Origin: Perkinsus olseni
Lineage: Eukaryota > Perkinsozoa > Perkinsida > Perkinsidae
Length of the DNA: 64,000 nucleotides
Direction: 5' to 3'
Assembly (NCBI GenBank): GCA_013115135.1
Contig: JABANP010000028.1
Location: 1 to 64,000, forward strand
Shown: one piece after another, positions 30,702 through 42,282 of the stretch
How positions within the stretch are numbered: position 1 is the first letter of the stretch
Layout of the letters: the number at the start of each line of letters is the position of its first letter
Notes under the pieces: generated by a model
What the model was told of the DNA's origin: nothing
Seen by the model: only the letters and a program-made list of their open reading frames with translations
Databases searched by the model: none
Position numbers and translations under genes: made by a program

Positions 30702-32308
30702 TCAAGAGCTCTCAACAACGTGCCTAATAGAGGCTATGCGTTCCTCCATCATATCAATGGGATGCCTCTTCATTGCCAAGTCGCTCTGCCACCGGCTCGG
30801 ATCAGCCAGTTGCTCCTTGGTACGGGCGTACCTGATGCAGCGACACAGAACTTAGTTCTGAGAACTATGTGCACCGACAGCACGGTTCACAATTCCAAGC
30901 TCACCCTTCGCGGAACGACTCCAGTTGACGATCGAGGCCGAAGGGGTAGACACATTCACATAAGTCATGGGGTGTCGAGGCGAACACCGATCTATAACGT
31001 GCCCAAGGGACGAAGAAAGGGGTCAGCTTAACAACCTCCTCAAAGCGGCAGCCATCGGGTATTGCGAACCAGGATGAGAACGCAGCATCAGCCGCGAAGT
31101 GGCCCTGACGGAAGACCGAATCACAAACAACCACGGCTGGATTCTATTTCCCCGGGCTAATTCGCTATCAGTGTCCACCGCTTGGGACTGAGCTCTACTG
31201 CTATTAAGCCGTTGTCACCACCACCAAGGTGTTGCATCGTGAGCCCACCCGACTTGAGAGGTCTATCTCAGGAGGTAAACATAAGAACCCATCGAAGCAC
31301 ATTCTAAATCTTATCAAGAAGTCGCTGTACGGCGAATAATAGAAGCGGTTTAAAGTGCTCCCTCATCGAAGGCTGTAAGTCTCTCTGACAGCTTACCTCA
31401 AATCGAGCAAAACGGTTAAAGAAAGGCGGAATGCAAATAGCAGCGGCCATGACTCGATGGAGGTCCTCGAAATTGTCTGGACAGTGGACACATCGCGTTG
31501 TAGGCCAGGGACAAAAACTCGTTATGCCAATACGCAGCTGATCGCTACTCGCTATGCTTCTCAACTGAAAGAAAAAGGCTCCTGTCAGAGTCCCCTCCTC
31601 CCTCATGTAGGGGCGCTAGAGCGCCTACTATGGCATCAGTAAGACCGCCGGTCCCGTGCAGTTCCTTTAGTATGAGGTCCACAGTCTGATCTACATCCAT
31701 GAAGTAGCATCCTTTGGAACCCGGACTCATCACGTGATCACGAACATTAAGAACTGAGCGGAGCGAAGCGTATCACGAGCCGCATTTTCAAAAACCCCTT
31801 CCAGTCCTCACGAGCCTTTTATCATCTTCCCTGCGTCAAGTTGAGGGGCAGCAACCAGAAAGCCGGCAAATATGGATCCCGAAACGGTCGTTACACAGAC
31901 GTCCCTACAAACAGCAGCGGTCCGATCGTCAGGCTCGCAAGACATGTCACTAACCTCAAGTTCACGGTATCCTGCAACGCCGCTATGCATCCAAACTCAT
32001 AGCCGAAACGGAGCCCCGTACCACCAAGCGCTAGTGTGGGTCGAGAGTTCTGCGCCCTCATACTGAAGGCCAGTAGAGGAGCCCTTCCGTGATTCGTAGA
32101 GAACGACAAGGCCAAGACACACCGCAGACACGAGCAGGAAGGTCAAGAACATGATCTCTGGGACACTTTGTCGGAAGTAAAAGAAGGCTTTTTGGTAGGC
32201 CTCCTGAAGTCGTGGATAGCCGGAAGCTCCTGCGTAAAGGGGCAGCGACAAGACGTAGCTGGGGACACCGTCACTGGGAACAGATACGTCGGTGTCCATG
32301 TAGGTCAT
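30702..32308 (-). CDS. Patatin-like phospholipase paralogue B
   Basis: Starts near 32308 (MTYMDTDVSVPSDGV). A membrane helix (IMFLTFLLVSAVCLGLVVLY) precedes the oxyanion block LALGGTGLRFGYEFGCIAAL and a GTTAGT donor. The next exon has VTTVSGSIFAGFLVAAPQL, the expected nucleophile region. The middle exon encodes IGITSFCPWPTTRCVHCPDN and HRVMAAAICIPPFF (31606-31304); a later exon encodes AADAAFSSWFAIPDGC, where DG is replaced by DA. It ends MMEERIASIRHVVESS with the stop at 30702. The catalytic motifs are further from consensus than in C, so it may be a non-catalytic member. Confidence 0.6.
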
Positions 32309-32706
32309 GGTGGAGAAATAAGAGAGAAATCTCAGGAAACAAATCTGTGCAGAGGGCCGGTCAAATTTATGCCACACTCACGACCACAACCTCCAGACCA
32401 ATCGATCTCGATCTCGACGGCACTGAGGAGGTGTCGCCGCCCGTAACACGACTAAAGGAACACGGGAGAATGATGGCTGTGAAGGGAGGGCATCTCGAAA
32501 GAGATCCGATTGGCCCTCAAGGTAAAACATGGTGAACTCTATGGCACACAGTATTCGTCATCGAGTACTCGAGAAGGACTTCGATCGGCGAGAATAAAAA
32601 AACTAAAGTTTTGAGGTCCATCGACGTCCTAAGGTTGTCTCATCACGAACGGTCGCACAACCGCCGTTCACCAGGACATCCTCACGAAGGCGCGATGCAA
32701 AAAAAA

Positions 32707-34204
32707 TTATTGCGCAGAAACGGCGACAGGCCTCGTAGCAACTGGACAGATATCTTTCACACGGTAGACTGCGAACTGAGCAGCCCCTCCACATACTCGG
32801 AGAGCTTGCTCGCGGGATTCTCCTTCAATTTCAACAGACTGCTCTCTTGGCATCCACTTTCCAGAAAACGTACCGTCAGGAAGTACCTGAGGGACGAACA
32901 CTACTGGGATAAAATACGACAGGGAATGGCCGCCCGTCAACTGCTACCCCTCCTTGAAAGACGCGATCTGTCGCGCCGGCGCGAAAGGGTATAAACACTC
33001 GGCGAGGCTGCCAAGCAGGTCACATAGAGGCGGTCGGAAGTTCAGCCATGCAGCCGGAAAAGGACAGTAGCGTACGACCTTCGTCGGGTCGTGGTCATCA
33101 GGTACAGCAAACAGGTGCGAGAAGAAGCCGTCCGCCGATGGATAATTCTGAGGGAGAACTCAGTGGATTTCGGCAGGCCGAGACAGCGGTAGTGGTTACA
33201 TCAAGAGCAACCATCTGTGTGAAGAACGGCGGTATACAGATGACAGCGCTGATGACTCTACGGAATTCCTCGAGTGTCGCTGGGCACTTCAAACAGACAG
33301 GCGTCGGCCAGGGTCGGAAGGAAGTGATACCGAAAAATAACTGTTGACTATGACATCGTTGTTGCAACTGAGAGAACATCATAAGCATAAAGACACGTTC
33401 CCCTCTACTGTGCTCTACGAGCGAGTTTCACTACCACGAATATTACCGTTTCTTCGGTAAGCCCGGCACAAGCCTTCAGCTCATCCACCAGCATCCGTGC
33501 GAACCACGAGACGTCCATCATGTAGCAGTTTCCGACGCCCTCACGAAGGACTCTAGCCCGACACCGGAAAACTGAGGCACTACGTGAGCTCTAGGTAGCC
33601 CACACAGGCCTACTTACGAGCCATGCTCACAGCAACTACATCCAATTCCGGTGAACATAGCAGGAGAGCTCCAATGGCTGATCCAGATATTGCAGTCACC
33701 CTCAACGCACTGAAAGTCGAGAGAATGATTCAACTCCGAAGAAGCAAGAATAATTGACACTCACCTGATATCAACATAGTCTCTGAGGGCTGCAACTGAG
33801 CCCAGCATGTAACCCATACGAAGACCACTACCACCCAGTGCCAGAATGGGCCTGTCGTCGACCACCGTCTCAGAGGTCTCCTTCTGTCGGGCTCTCCTTC
33901 GACGAGAGATACCCAGCGCAATCAAACCGCCGGCACAAACGGCAACCGCCGCACCCAGAAGGTTCCGCTCGGACAGCCTCTGACACTTCTCCGAAGACGC
34001 TAGCAGCTGCACCAATTTCAAACATCCCGCCCACTCGCTGTGGGCACTCCGAGCAAAGGGAAATCGATGATGAGGACATCGGTGGAAAGTGACGAAAAGG
34101 CTACACTTCGCCAGGAACGATCGGACTGGACGTTCTGGGCACCCCAAAACAAACTTCTCTGTCTCATAACAACAGCTGCAACGGCAGTGCTTATCATGTA
34201 TCAA
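32707..34204 (-). CDS. Patatin-like phospholipase paralogue C
   Basis: The open frame begins near 34204 but the true start is unclear. A membrane helix (LLGAAVAVCAGGLIALGI) is followed by a basic stretch, then LALGGSGLRMGYMLGSVAAL and a GTGAG donor. The next exon gives VTAISGSAIGALLLCSPELD. The middle exon encodes FFGITSFRPWPTPVCLKCPA and RRVISAVICIPPFF (33388-33098), then SADGFFSHLFAVPDDHDP, the acid block with an intact DG, and VVRYCPFPAAWLNFRPPLCD. The C-terminal exon is LSYFIPVVFVPQVLPDGT through PVAVSAQ, stop at 32707. It is the closest of the three to a working patatin. The three genes are head-to-tail, a tandem family expansion. Confidence 0.65.
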
Positions 34205-34292
34205 CTTATGACTATCACAACCCTATATCGACGGACATCGGTGAAGATAGGGCATATTGCTCGGGTCAAACTGAAAGATACACTCAGCCGTT

Positions 34293-35936
34293 CTACTGTT
34301 GCTGCCGTGGCTCTCTGCCTACTTCTCGTTGTATGCTAGCATCCTCGCTAACCACCACTAAGGGACTTGCAACCGGCTTGGCCTTCACCTCCTGTAGGGC
34401 TCTGAGGCTGGCTGAGGATCTCGCCATAACAGACCCCTCATTGCCATCGGTCTGCGACGACAATGTCTCCAGTACGCCACGGACGGATCTTTCATTGTGG
34501 ATACTTCGTATCTGCTGGGCCACCTGGCAAGAGGCCCTATGTAAATAAAGTGCTACCTTGTGGTTCTCCTTCAAAGCCTGGCTCACGAGACTCTGCGTCT
34601 CATCGTCCACCGGCAACGGTTTCGAGTTCCACTCGGGTCGACCATCCTGGTTGATCTGCCTGTACCGGTCCCTGGAAGGGCCCAAGGCATCACGGCCTGA
34701 ACCAGCCTATCGACTCACCTGGTGGCACCCTCCGACGCTGCAACACTGCTCGAGAGCACGGAGTCCTCTCGTCCCTTCTGGCTCGCCGAGTCCTCGAAGC
34801 CAATGCCGCTTATTGAGCCGACACCATCATCACTCTCCTTATCACAATCTGACATCAAAACCGCACACATATCGATCCAATACGCGACGTGATGGCCCTT
34901 CACAGCCAACAACAGTCTAAGCCCCAGTAGAATGTACAGAATCCGAGGAAATCCCAGCGTTCTCCGTTCGCGGTCACCATTACCCTCATGTTCTCCTCCA
35001 GCCTGCTGCTCGTTGAGCTCTCTCTCGTATGCCTCCTGCAGGGACTTCCTGAAACTCTCTTGTTCTCTGCTCAGCCTCCCAGCCCGGTCCTGCAACATCA
35101 GACACCTCTTCACATCAACAACGCCCACTTGAAAAACAAACAGCGATCGACTCCAACCCTCACCTTCATGACAGCCAGGGCAGTACGGAACTCTAAGTCG
35201 TTTATGTATTCATCAAAGTCGACACTCTCAGCAAACGCCAGCAGCTCCTCCTCATCAACCTGATTGCACCCCGTCCCTTTGACAATCCTGTCCCAGAACG
35301 ATTCCCCTACCTGAGCGGCCTCCAGAGCTTGCGCTTCTGTGAGGGACCACACAGGTCGCTCCTTGGGTCCCTTGCCCGACTTTTTCTTCTTCCCACTGAT
35401 TGCTTGCTCCATGCAGTTCCTGCCTGCGCTGCTCTCCTCAGCGTCAGCAGAATCTTCCTTCCGAGCACCATCATCTGCTTCACATGACTTCCTGGTATCC
35501 TCCAGTACCTGACTCAACAACAGCATACACGATCGTTAGGCAGTAGACCAGAAACTAGTCCTCTTGATGGCACAAGCCAGGCTTCCTTGAATATACGTGA
35601 GACCGTTTAGGAGCGGACAGAGCTACTCGACCCATCGCCGATTAATTGAGCAGGTTCTTCTGTTCAGACATTTACCAGCAGGCGGACCCTCCCAACACTC
35701 ATCGTACCCTGCGAACGTCCTCGCGTTGTCTCGCTGCAAATTCGCTGATCCTCTTCAGTCTCTCTTCCTCCTTCTTGACCGACTCCTCCTGAAGGACTTC
35801 ATTTACCGTCGATGATCAGTGATGACCGCCAGTGGATCGGGAGGCGCCCGAGACCGACCTTCTGAGCCCGCTTAGCCGCCACGCCCTCAGCGAAGCTCTT
35901 GAGCCATTGTGTGTGCTTCCGCAGAGCCTGAGACAT
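34293..35936 (-). CDS. Coiled-coil protein
   Basis: Starts at ATG 35936 (MSQALRKHTQWLKSFAEGVA). The next exon (about 35808-35707) is a charged helix (EVLQEESVKKEEERLKRISE). Then comes 35526-35110, with a basic stretch (KKKKSGKGPKERPVWSLTEA) and LAFAESVDFDEYINDLEFRT. The exon at 35128-34715 has a long heptad helix (REQESFRKSLQEAYERELNE), and the last exon ends at 34293. The order of charged helices and the DFDEYINDLEFRTAL block suggest a cytoskeletal or centrosomal protein, but I cannot name the family. Exon joins after the first two are not fixed. Confidence 0.55.
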
Positions 35937-37057
35937 AATTCTGTTCCCACGCAAACTGAGGGCGGCCGCAGCGCTTTAACTCACAGCAGTGGGAGCCGAC
36001 AGTCGTTTTGACCAACAGTCAGTCGGACCAGCAACAGCGTTCGGGGGAGTCAGACCCAACTGAAGCAAACTCGATGACACTTAACTAACGGACATCCCCA
36101 CAAGCGATGAAGAGCCTACCGGGTCATTATACGTCTTCGAGATTGCGGACCGGAAAGGAGGAGGTCCCTTCGACTCTAGCGCTACTCGTCGCTCTGCCTC
36201 AACGTCTGCTGGTCGATTGCAGAGCATGACACCTTTGAAGTTCCCCAGACCTGCCCAACCACCACTCCTAATGGGACTATTTACACGCCCGAAGCGGCGC
36301 CTTGTAGGCTCCACGTGGAGCGGAAACAGCCCAGAGCGCGTGCTGTCGGCAATCGACAAGTATTACCCGAAGTTGGTTCGACGGGCATCGAGACGCTGGT
36401 TGAGGGAATGCCTTCAGCGGAGCCCAGTGAGACGTTCGGGTATATCGATATCGAGCCTCCCGACGCATCTGCTGTCATTGGTTCGAAGACTGTGTGAAGA
36501 GCTGTGATTGTCCCGTCCCTACCACACGCCGCACAAATAGTTACAACACGATAAGCAACTTGCGACATATCTCCGTCCCGTAGGGCCAACCAACTGGTCG
36601 ACAGTGCTATCAGGGAAAAGAGAGAAGGACGATGGATTCAAAAATGCGCCGAGAAGATCAGTTCAAAATGCGCTCAATGGTCAATCAATCGTGAGGAAAA
36701 TGCTAGAGGAGCAAGATTGGCAAGATCGGCCCCAGCGCCATCACGAAAGTGATCTACCCTCGTTGTACGCTGACAGCCTGTCAGCATCACCGATTCTCCG
36801 GCTGTCGAAGATTCAGTAACACTGATAAGTGCCGTATCGGGCCTGTAAGGTTGCACTGAGCGCACAATCACCCTTTAATCTTGTGAAGATTCATGAAGAT
36901 TATCCTCGACAGGGGACGGCTGATCATCCCGCTCGCATAGGTTAGGTGCCTAGCATCCGCTGTCTCTAGGTTAAAGCTCACTTTGGACTGCTGAACTCAA
37001 CACCGTGATACTGTTAAAAACTGCAGTTAATAGAGTTCGGACTCTGTCTGACAACAA
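35937..37057. other. Poorly resolved; possible plus-strand terminal exon at 36182-36497
   Basis: The plus-strand frame 36182-36497 contains TCPTTTPNGTIYTPEAAP and ends PSETFGYIDIEPPDASAVIG, which looks like a genuine C-terminus. However, a minus-strand frame (36589-36281) overlaps it and no upstream exons were found. Nothing is visible in 36500-37057. Confidence 0.3.
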
Positions 37058-38053
37058 CTAAACTGCCGCAGGTCCAAGAACATCACCGCTGCCATTAAGA
37101 GAGCCTAAACACCAGCACACCTTCCACAACAGGAAGAAAGCAAAGTACGAGGGTACGTAAATATCTTCGGTCCGCATTTGCTTCCTGCCGGGAGAATCGT
37201 AGCCTCTAGCCTTCAAAAGCCAGTCGTCTGATTGTGACTCCAAGAGTTCTACATAAAACCTGTCGGCCGTTGGTGAAAGTCGGCAACTCGATTGGCACAC
37301 CTCTGAACCTGAACGGGGACATGAGATGCTCGCGTCCGAGCCCCATGCTCCGGTACGGAGAGAACGGGATACTAGCAACAAGTACAGCCACACAGTGCCA
37401 TCCGTCCCATCTCACATGAGGGACTGGCCTTGGTGACACGTCCAACTACAGATTCGTTCTCATCAAGGATGACAAACCGAACATGTCGGCACGCGTCGAT
37501 GCAGAAGCAACACGACGTGCAACAACAGAGGACGGGTACTTGACAGCCGCTGCCTGAGAATGACGATGGTCTTACCAGCGATACGCCCTCTTCAAAAGCG
37601 ATGCTGGTGCCGCTCACCGGTTATGTAAAACCGTTCTGACTCTACGAGCTCGTCGCCAGGGCAGCTCTATTTCCAGCCTCATCGAGCCCGAAGGGAAACA
37701 AAAGAAGCACTCTCTCGTGCAGTCCCGAATGCTGCCAATGACACTTCCAGTGTCAATCTCCCTCACAGTGAGTGTGTCACCATCGGCTGAGGCTTGCAAG
37801 AACGGCACCTGGGAGTGACGGGTCTCAAAAGGTCGACGGTGAAGTTGACCGGCCGCGAGTGCGGTGGCGAGCACCACGCCGTCCACAAGCCATCCCAAGC
37901 CTGTCTACCACGGAAGACCTCCCTCCCCGACCCAGGGCGTCGCTCTGAAACGCAGATCTCGCCGTTGACCCCCTGTTGAAGCCGATGCCTACGCTGTGTT
38001 ATCGGATCTATCGAGCCTGGAGCATCTTCGCTGTGTTCAATCACTTTGTATTC
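37058..38053 (-). CDS. Possible phospholipid scramblase/LURP-one-like protein
   Basis: Minus strand exons. A candidate start encodes MCCTVVLGNEYKVIEHSEDA (about 38053). Next is LTVREIDTGSVIGSIRDCTR with CFFCFPSGSMRLEIELPW, then HVRFVILDENESVVGRVTKA, then DRFYVELLESQSDDWLLKAR, and a hydrophobic end (YFAFFLLWKVCWCLGSL) stopping at 37058. The order (GxIxR before a Cys cluster; xGxVxK with a following Cys; a strand ending in LLKAR; a C-terminal membrane helix) resembles scramblase-family tubby-like folds. This is pattern recognition only; the exon joins are not fixed and the identity is tentative. Confidence 0.35.
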
Positions 38054-38787
38054 ATTCCCGAGCACTACAGTGCAGCACATCGGCACCAGGCAGGGGTAAA
38101 AACTGACGACCAGCCGAGCGGAAGTTCAGCCGATTCACCGACAACCGACGACCACCACCTACACGTCGCCCACCGGTACCGACTGTGCAACAGTGAACTC
38201 GCGTTGTAGAAATGCAGTGGATATCATAAACCGGCCACTTCGAGTCTCCCTGAAGTCACATGAGTGCACGCCTCCTGAGTCTATAATGGCAACGGGAGCG
38301 CTCGCCTCACACAGCATCAGCTCCAATGTACTCTGACGGCATCTCGTTTTGGGTCGGGGGAAAACTCACGGTCTGAGGTTGCCCTAGTACATTATGGCTA
38401 TTCATAGAAAATAAGATACTACACAAAGACAGGGGCGCGCTGATGCACATTACAGCCTCAACGAGAGCAGCCGGATTCCCATACCTCCCAGCTCATGGTC
38501 CAGGAGTCATGCACGCGCGGTCCGACTGCACTGAGCAGAGCGTGAACTCCCAACCCCGAAATGAAGCATCCTGTTACTGAACGAGCACATACATTAGACA
38601 GTTGGATAGAAACCTTTACGTTTACGTTGTCGACAGTGGCATATGGTAAAGTCACGCATCTACTCCTCATCCACTATCTTTTGGTACTGGGCCGCGAAGG
38701 TGGCATGAGCCGACGGCGGCAAGTCTTGAGTGCCCTCCAGTACCTATCCCGCAGCACGTGCGTCACCGCAGTCCCCAGCCCAGTCCC
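38054..38787. other. Intergenic, no gene seen
   Basis: Between the possible scramblase start and the 3' end of UTP6; only weak overlapping frames. Confidence 0.35.
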
Positions 38788-41726
38788 TTACAATGCCGAA
38801 TCGCCCGCCTTGCTCGTTGCGTACTTTAACCACCACTCCACCAACTCCGGCAGCATCGACGGCACAGATGACAGCAGCGAGATGATGGACTCGTATAAAC
38901 GTTTCTGCTCCCGCACGGAGATATCTTCACCGACCAACAGCTAACAATGGACTTCCTCTCGGACGCAGGTGGTATGCCATTGTCTTACGCATTCCGCACA
39001 GGGGACGGCGATTCGGGCGAGCTGCTCCTTAGTCCACTTCGCTACCGCAGCGTTCCGACGACTCTTAGCCTTAGTAAGGCAGTCCCTAGCGAGCTCCTCG
39101 GCGGCCTCTCTGGACTTAGCTGTCGCCAGATAAGCCGTGCAGACCTAAGTGGACGGAGGAGGCGGTGGAAAGGTGGTAAGCCCGGCGGCGAGTCACCTGG
39201 CCACAGCACTCCGGCTTGGTGCACAGTAGTAGACCAAAGACATGGTCCTGACCAGCCTCCATCACATGGGGCAGGAACGCCTCGGCCGCTTCCGCACCTG
39301 ATGAACGCAACCCCTCATATAGCGAACCCAACGTGACACGCGGGCTGCCGAAAGCGTTCAGTAGAGCTAGTGGTGTCAGAAAGGCGCCCTTCTACTGCAC
39401 AGCCTGAGCCCAACCCAAACCTCCTACCCAGCGATCGATGATGAGAGCCGTCTTGAAGCCAAGCATTGATGTCCGTCTTGCATCCCATCTTGGAGCCTAT
39501 GACCAGCAAGTCAACCCCCTGGGTGGACGGCTTCATGCACTCCTCCTCGACGTGGGCAACAACTTCCCGCGGCGCCAGCAGGGTTGGGCTCAGCGTCTGA
39601 TAGACACCGCACGAGGAATCCCATGGGGCAGATATATGATAGAAGTACCTTAGCGCCTTCGATCAACGCAGCGAGCACATCACCCGAAGCCTCCTTGGCG
39701 AATGACCAGAGGACGGTGGCTGCCAACTCTGGATCCACCATTACTGCCGGAAGGGCTGCCCAAACATCGTCTTCCTTGCCTTCCGAGTCTGTCATGGTAC
39801 GAAACTTAGATACTATCCGGAAGCACTCGAAACGCCACGCTTACTGTCCGCGTTGCTCGACGCTTCGGGAGTAGCATGGTCCAGGATGAACGCCCTTGAC
39901 TTCAGACAGAACGTCACAAAGGCCTTCAGCCGCTCCACCGACTCGGCTTCCACAATGGAGCTCACAGCCTGACGAGATAGCCAAAATCTTTCCTCGATGA
40001 GGAGCCACCCGCCCATTACCCGTGTTAGCCGTTTTTCGCTCGCTCCTTCCGGTCCCTGCCACTTGAGACGCCACTCAACCTCCGCCAGCTGAGGATACTC
40101 CTTCGACTGCTCTACGCAGGCGCTAATGGCCGATACCTGATGTACGGTACGATGAACCCGAACTCGAATTGGCAGTCTCTGCGGGGCAGCGCCCAATATA
40201 CTGAACCCCGCTGCGCTCAATGCCCCACTCGAACGAATCGCTGGTCCGGAAAACGATCTCAACTTCCACAAGCTCGCGATAACCTCGGAGAAATTCTCTC
40301 GATCGTCGGCGACGGAATTACTACCATCAGGTCGCCCAGACCAGCCACTTCCCGCCCAGCCGCGGATACTGACTCTTGCAGTCTCAGTACAACATCGAGG
40401 AAGTGCAATAGCTGCAAGGATACGCTCAAATGCTTCCGAAGGACGCAGCGGTATTACGAAGCGCGGAAGAGACGGGGTTCCGGCCAGATCAGACACTCCA
40501 TGCTTGAAGAGAACTTCTAGGACTGCGCAAGACACCTGCGTGAAGGATAGAGGAAATGATCGAGCATCTCTAGTGCAAGTGTATACCTCCTCGTTGCCTT
40601 TGAGAGATCTGTTCAGAGCAACCGCCTCTAGCTTGATGAATGCCGAGAGCAGCTCGGCCCTACCGTTCGTCCCGGGAGGTACAACGCGTAGGGCTCGTTG
40701 CATCAGGGACCTACGGATCCGTCGTCGATCGAGGTGCACGGAAGAAGCGATCCGTGGAGGAGAACTGCACATTCCCTATACTACCTTGCATTGTGAAGAT
40801 GGCCGAGGCGGACCTCACGGTCACAGGCGATCAACCATAGGCCATGGTCCGAAGGGAAGTAGCGCAAAGCACGCATTACGATCTTCAACAGCATTTTAGT
40901 GCCTACCGACGATCGGAAGATACGGCAAGTCCAGCAGGCACCAGTGACGTGTCAAAAGTCTAGGGTACGACGAGAGTGTGGTACTTACTTCCTGAGTCCA
41001 TGCAGTACTGTAGATAATGGTACCATAAAGGGAAGATCCTTCGACCCGAACCGAGCTAGGCACCTGAATGGGATACGATATGGTCCATCGGTTGAGAATA
41101 ATCCGAGCTCAGCCCGAAAGAGTCGGTGCAAGGACCGCCGTACCATCCGCATTTGCGTTGTATCGAACCACCAACCCCGCGGAGAACTGCCCGCTTATCC
41201 CCGCATAATCGCTACTACCTGTCGTATATGCTGTGGATGCGGCGCTGTATCGAGATGTCCGAAATACTGCGTTTACGAACACTATCCTTTATCCCGGCTA
41301 ATCTGAGAGAGGCCCACAATTCTTCGTGACACACAGGGCAAGAAGGCAGGCTTGCGCTCATTGATACTACCTCTTCCGCCGAGCGTTCTCCACCTTAACT
41401 TCGTGCTTAATGTACTTGAGAAATCTGACCGAGTCGTTTCAGTACACCCTGTGGGCTCCGCGGGACTGCCTCCCTCGAGTTCTACGGTTCGCAACTTACT
41501 GGGCTTTGGTGCAATTGCCAGCTTGGAGTTCGTACTCCATATTGCGCCGTTTCTTCACGATTTCTCTGAGCTCCTTGACAGTGAAAACCTGACGGACGGA
41601 GCCTTGCCATTCAATGGCCGTTTGAGACAGCCTCTCCCCCATCCCCTTCAGCCTTACCCCTTTCTCTTGCAGGTCCATGAGCTCAGGAAGCATTGCTTCC
41701 ATATTCTCCTGTACGACGTCAGACAT
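38788..41726 (-). CDS. UTP6: UTP6-like U3 snoRNP / small-subunit processome protein
   Basis: Starts at ATG 41726: exon 1 (41726-41658) encodes MSDVVQENMEAMLPELMDLQ, and exon 2 from 41588 continues VFTVKELREIVKKRRNMEYE. The following exons carry FLKYIKHEVKVENARRKR, SDISIQRRIHSIYDR and PLWYHYLQYCMDSGS, the N-terminal UTP6 signature and first HAT repeats. A long exon (to about 39829) adds HAT-like helices (RSLMQRALRVVPPGTNGRAE). A 56-nt intron (GTAAGCG...GACAG, about 39828-39773) joins SSNAD to SEGKEDDVWAALPAVMVDPE, and the C-terminal exons end at 38788 (KYATSKAGDSAL). UTP6 acts in the nucleolus in pre-18S rRNA processing. Middle exon joins are approximate. Confidence 0.75.
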
Positions 41727-41986
41727 GACAGGATAGGATCATTAACAAGCTGTCACAATGTTAGTGTTGATAGAGACGTTGAGAAGGCGGCTTATGTCAC
41801 GTCACGCGCAGTCTGGGCCAATTTGAAGTGCAGACTTACAGCCAACAACTGCTCGCGCCTTCAGTGCTCCTGCGGCGTGTGTCCAATCGATGCCTGACTT
41901 CTGAACAATGTTCCCCTACTGGGACGTTTACCTAGAGCACAGACTCTCCTATTTTATGTCCATCGGGCCGTTAGTATTACACCAGA

Positions 41987-42058
41987 GACCTCGTGGCGCA
42001 ATGGAAGCGCGTCGGTTTCCGGAGCCGAAGGTTGCGGGTTCAAGTCCCGCCGGGGTTA
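41987..42058 (+). tRNA. tRNA-Arg (CCG)
   Basis: A 72-nt cloverleaf: acceptor GACCTCG/CGGGGTT (one G-T pair at the end), D stem GCGC/GCGC, anticodon stem TCGGT/GCCGA around TTCCGGA (anticodon CCG), and T stem GCGGG/CCCGC with loop TTCAAGT. No intron. It sits in the divergent spacer between UTP6 and glycerol-3-phosphate dehydrogenase. Confidence 0.95.
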
Positions 42059-42282
42059 TTTGGTCTTGCCTGTCGCAGCACAATGTTGGGTTTTCGTATT
42101 CCTAAGTCTGAAGGATAGTGTACTAGCCTACGGCACACAGAAGAGCAGTAGGATTCAGCGTTTTCTGAGTGAGGGCGCTAGAGGCCTCAGCAATTCATTC
42201 TCTGAGAGCCACTTAGCAATACTTCTCCTGTGGATAGTCCCCTATAATCTTTTGAAGTCCTAGTAGTTTTACTCTCCATCTC

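Noticed and set aside
39795..39813. A separate gene starting at ATG 39795, 18 bp from the end of the upstream frame.
   Set aside because: A GT-AG intron joins both frames in phase, and the downstream part fits a continued UTP6 C-terminus better than a new gene.
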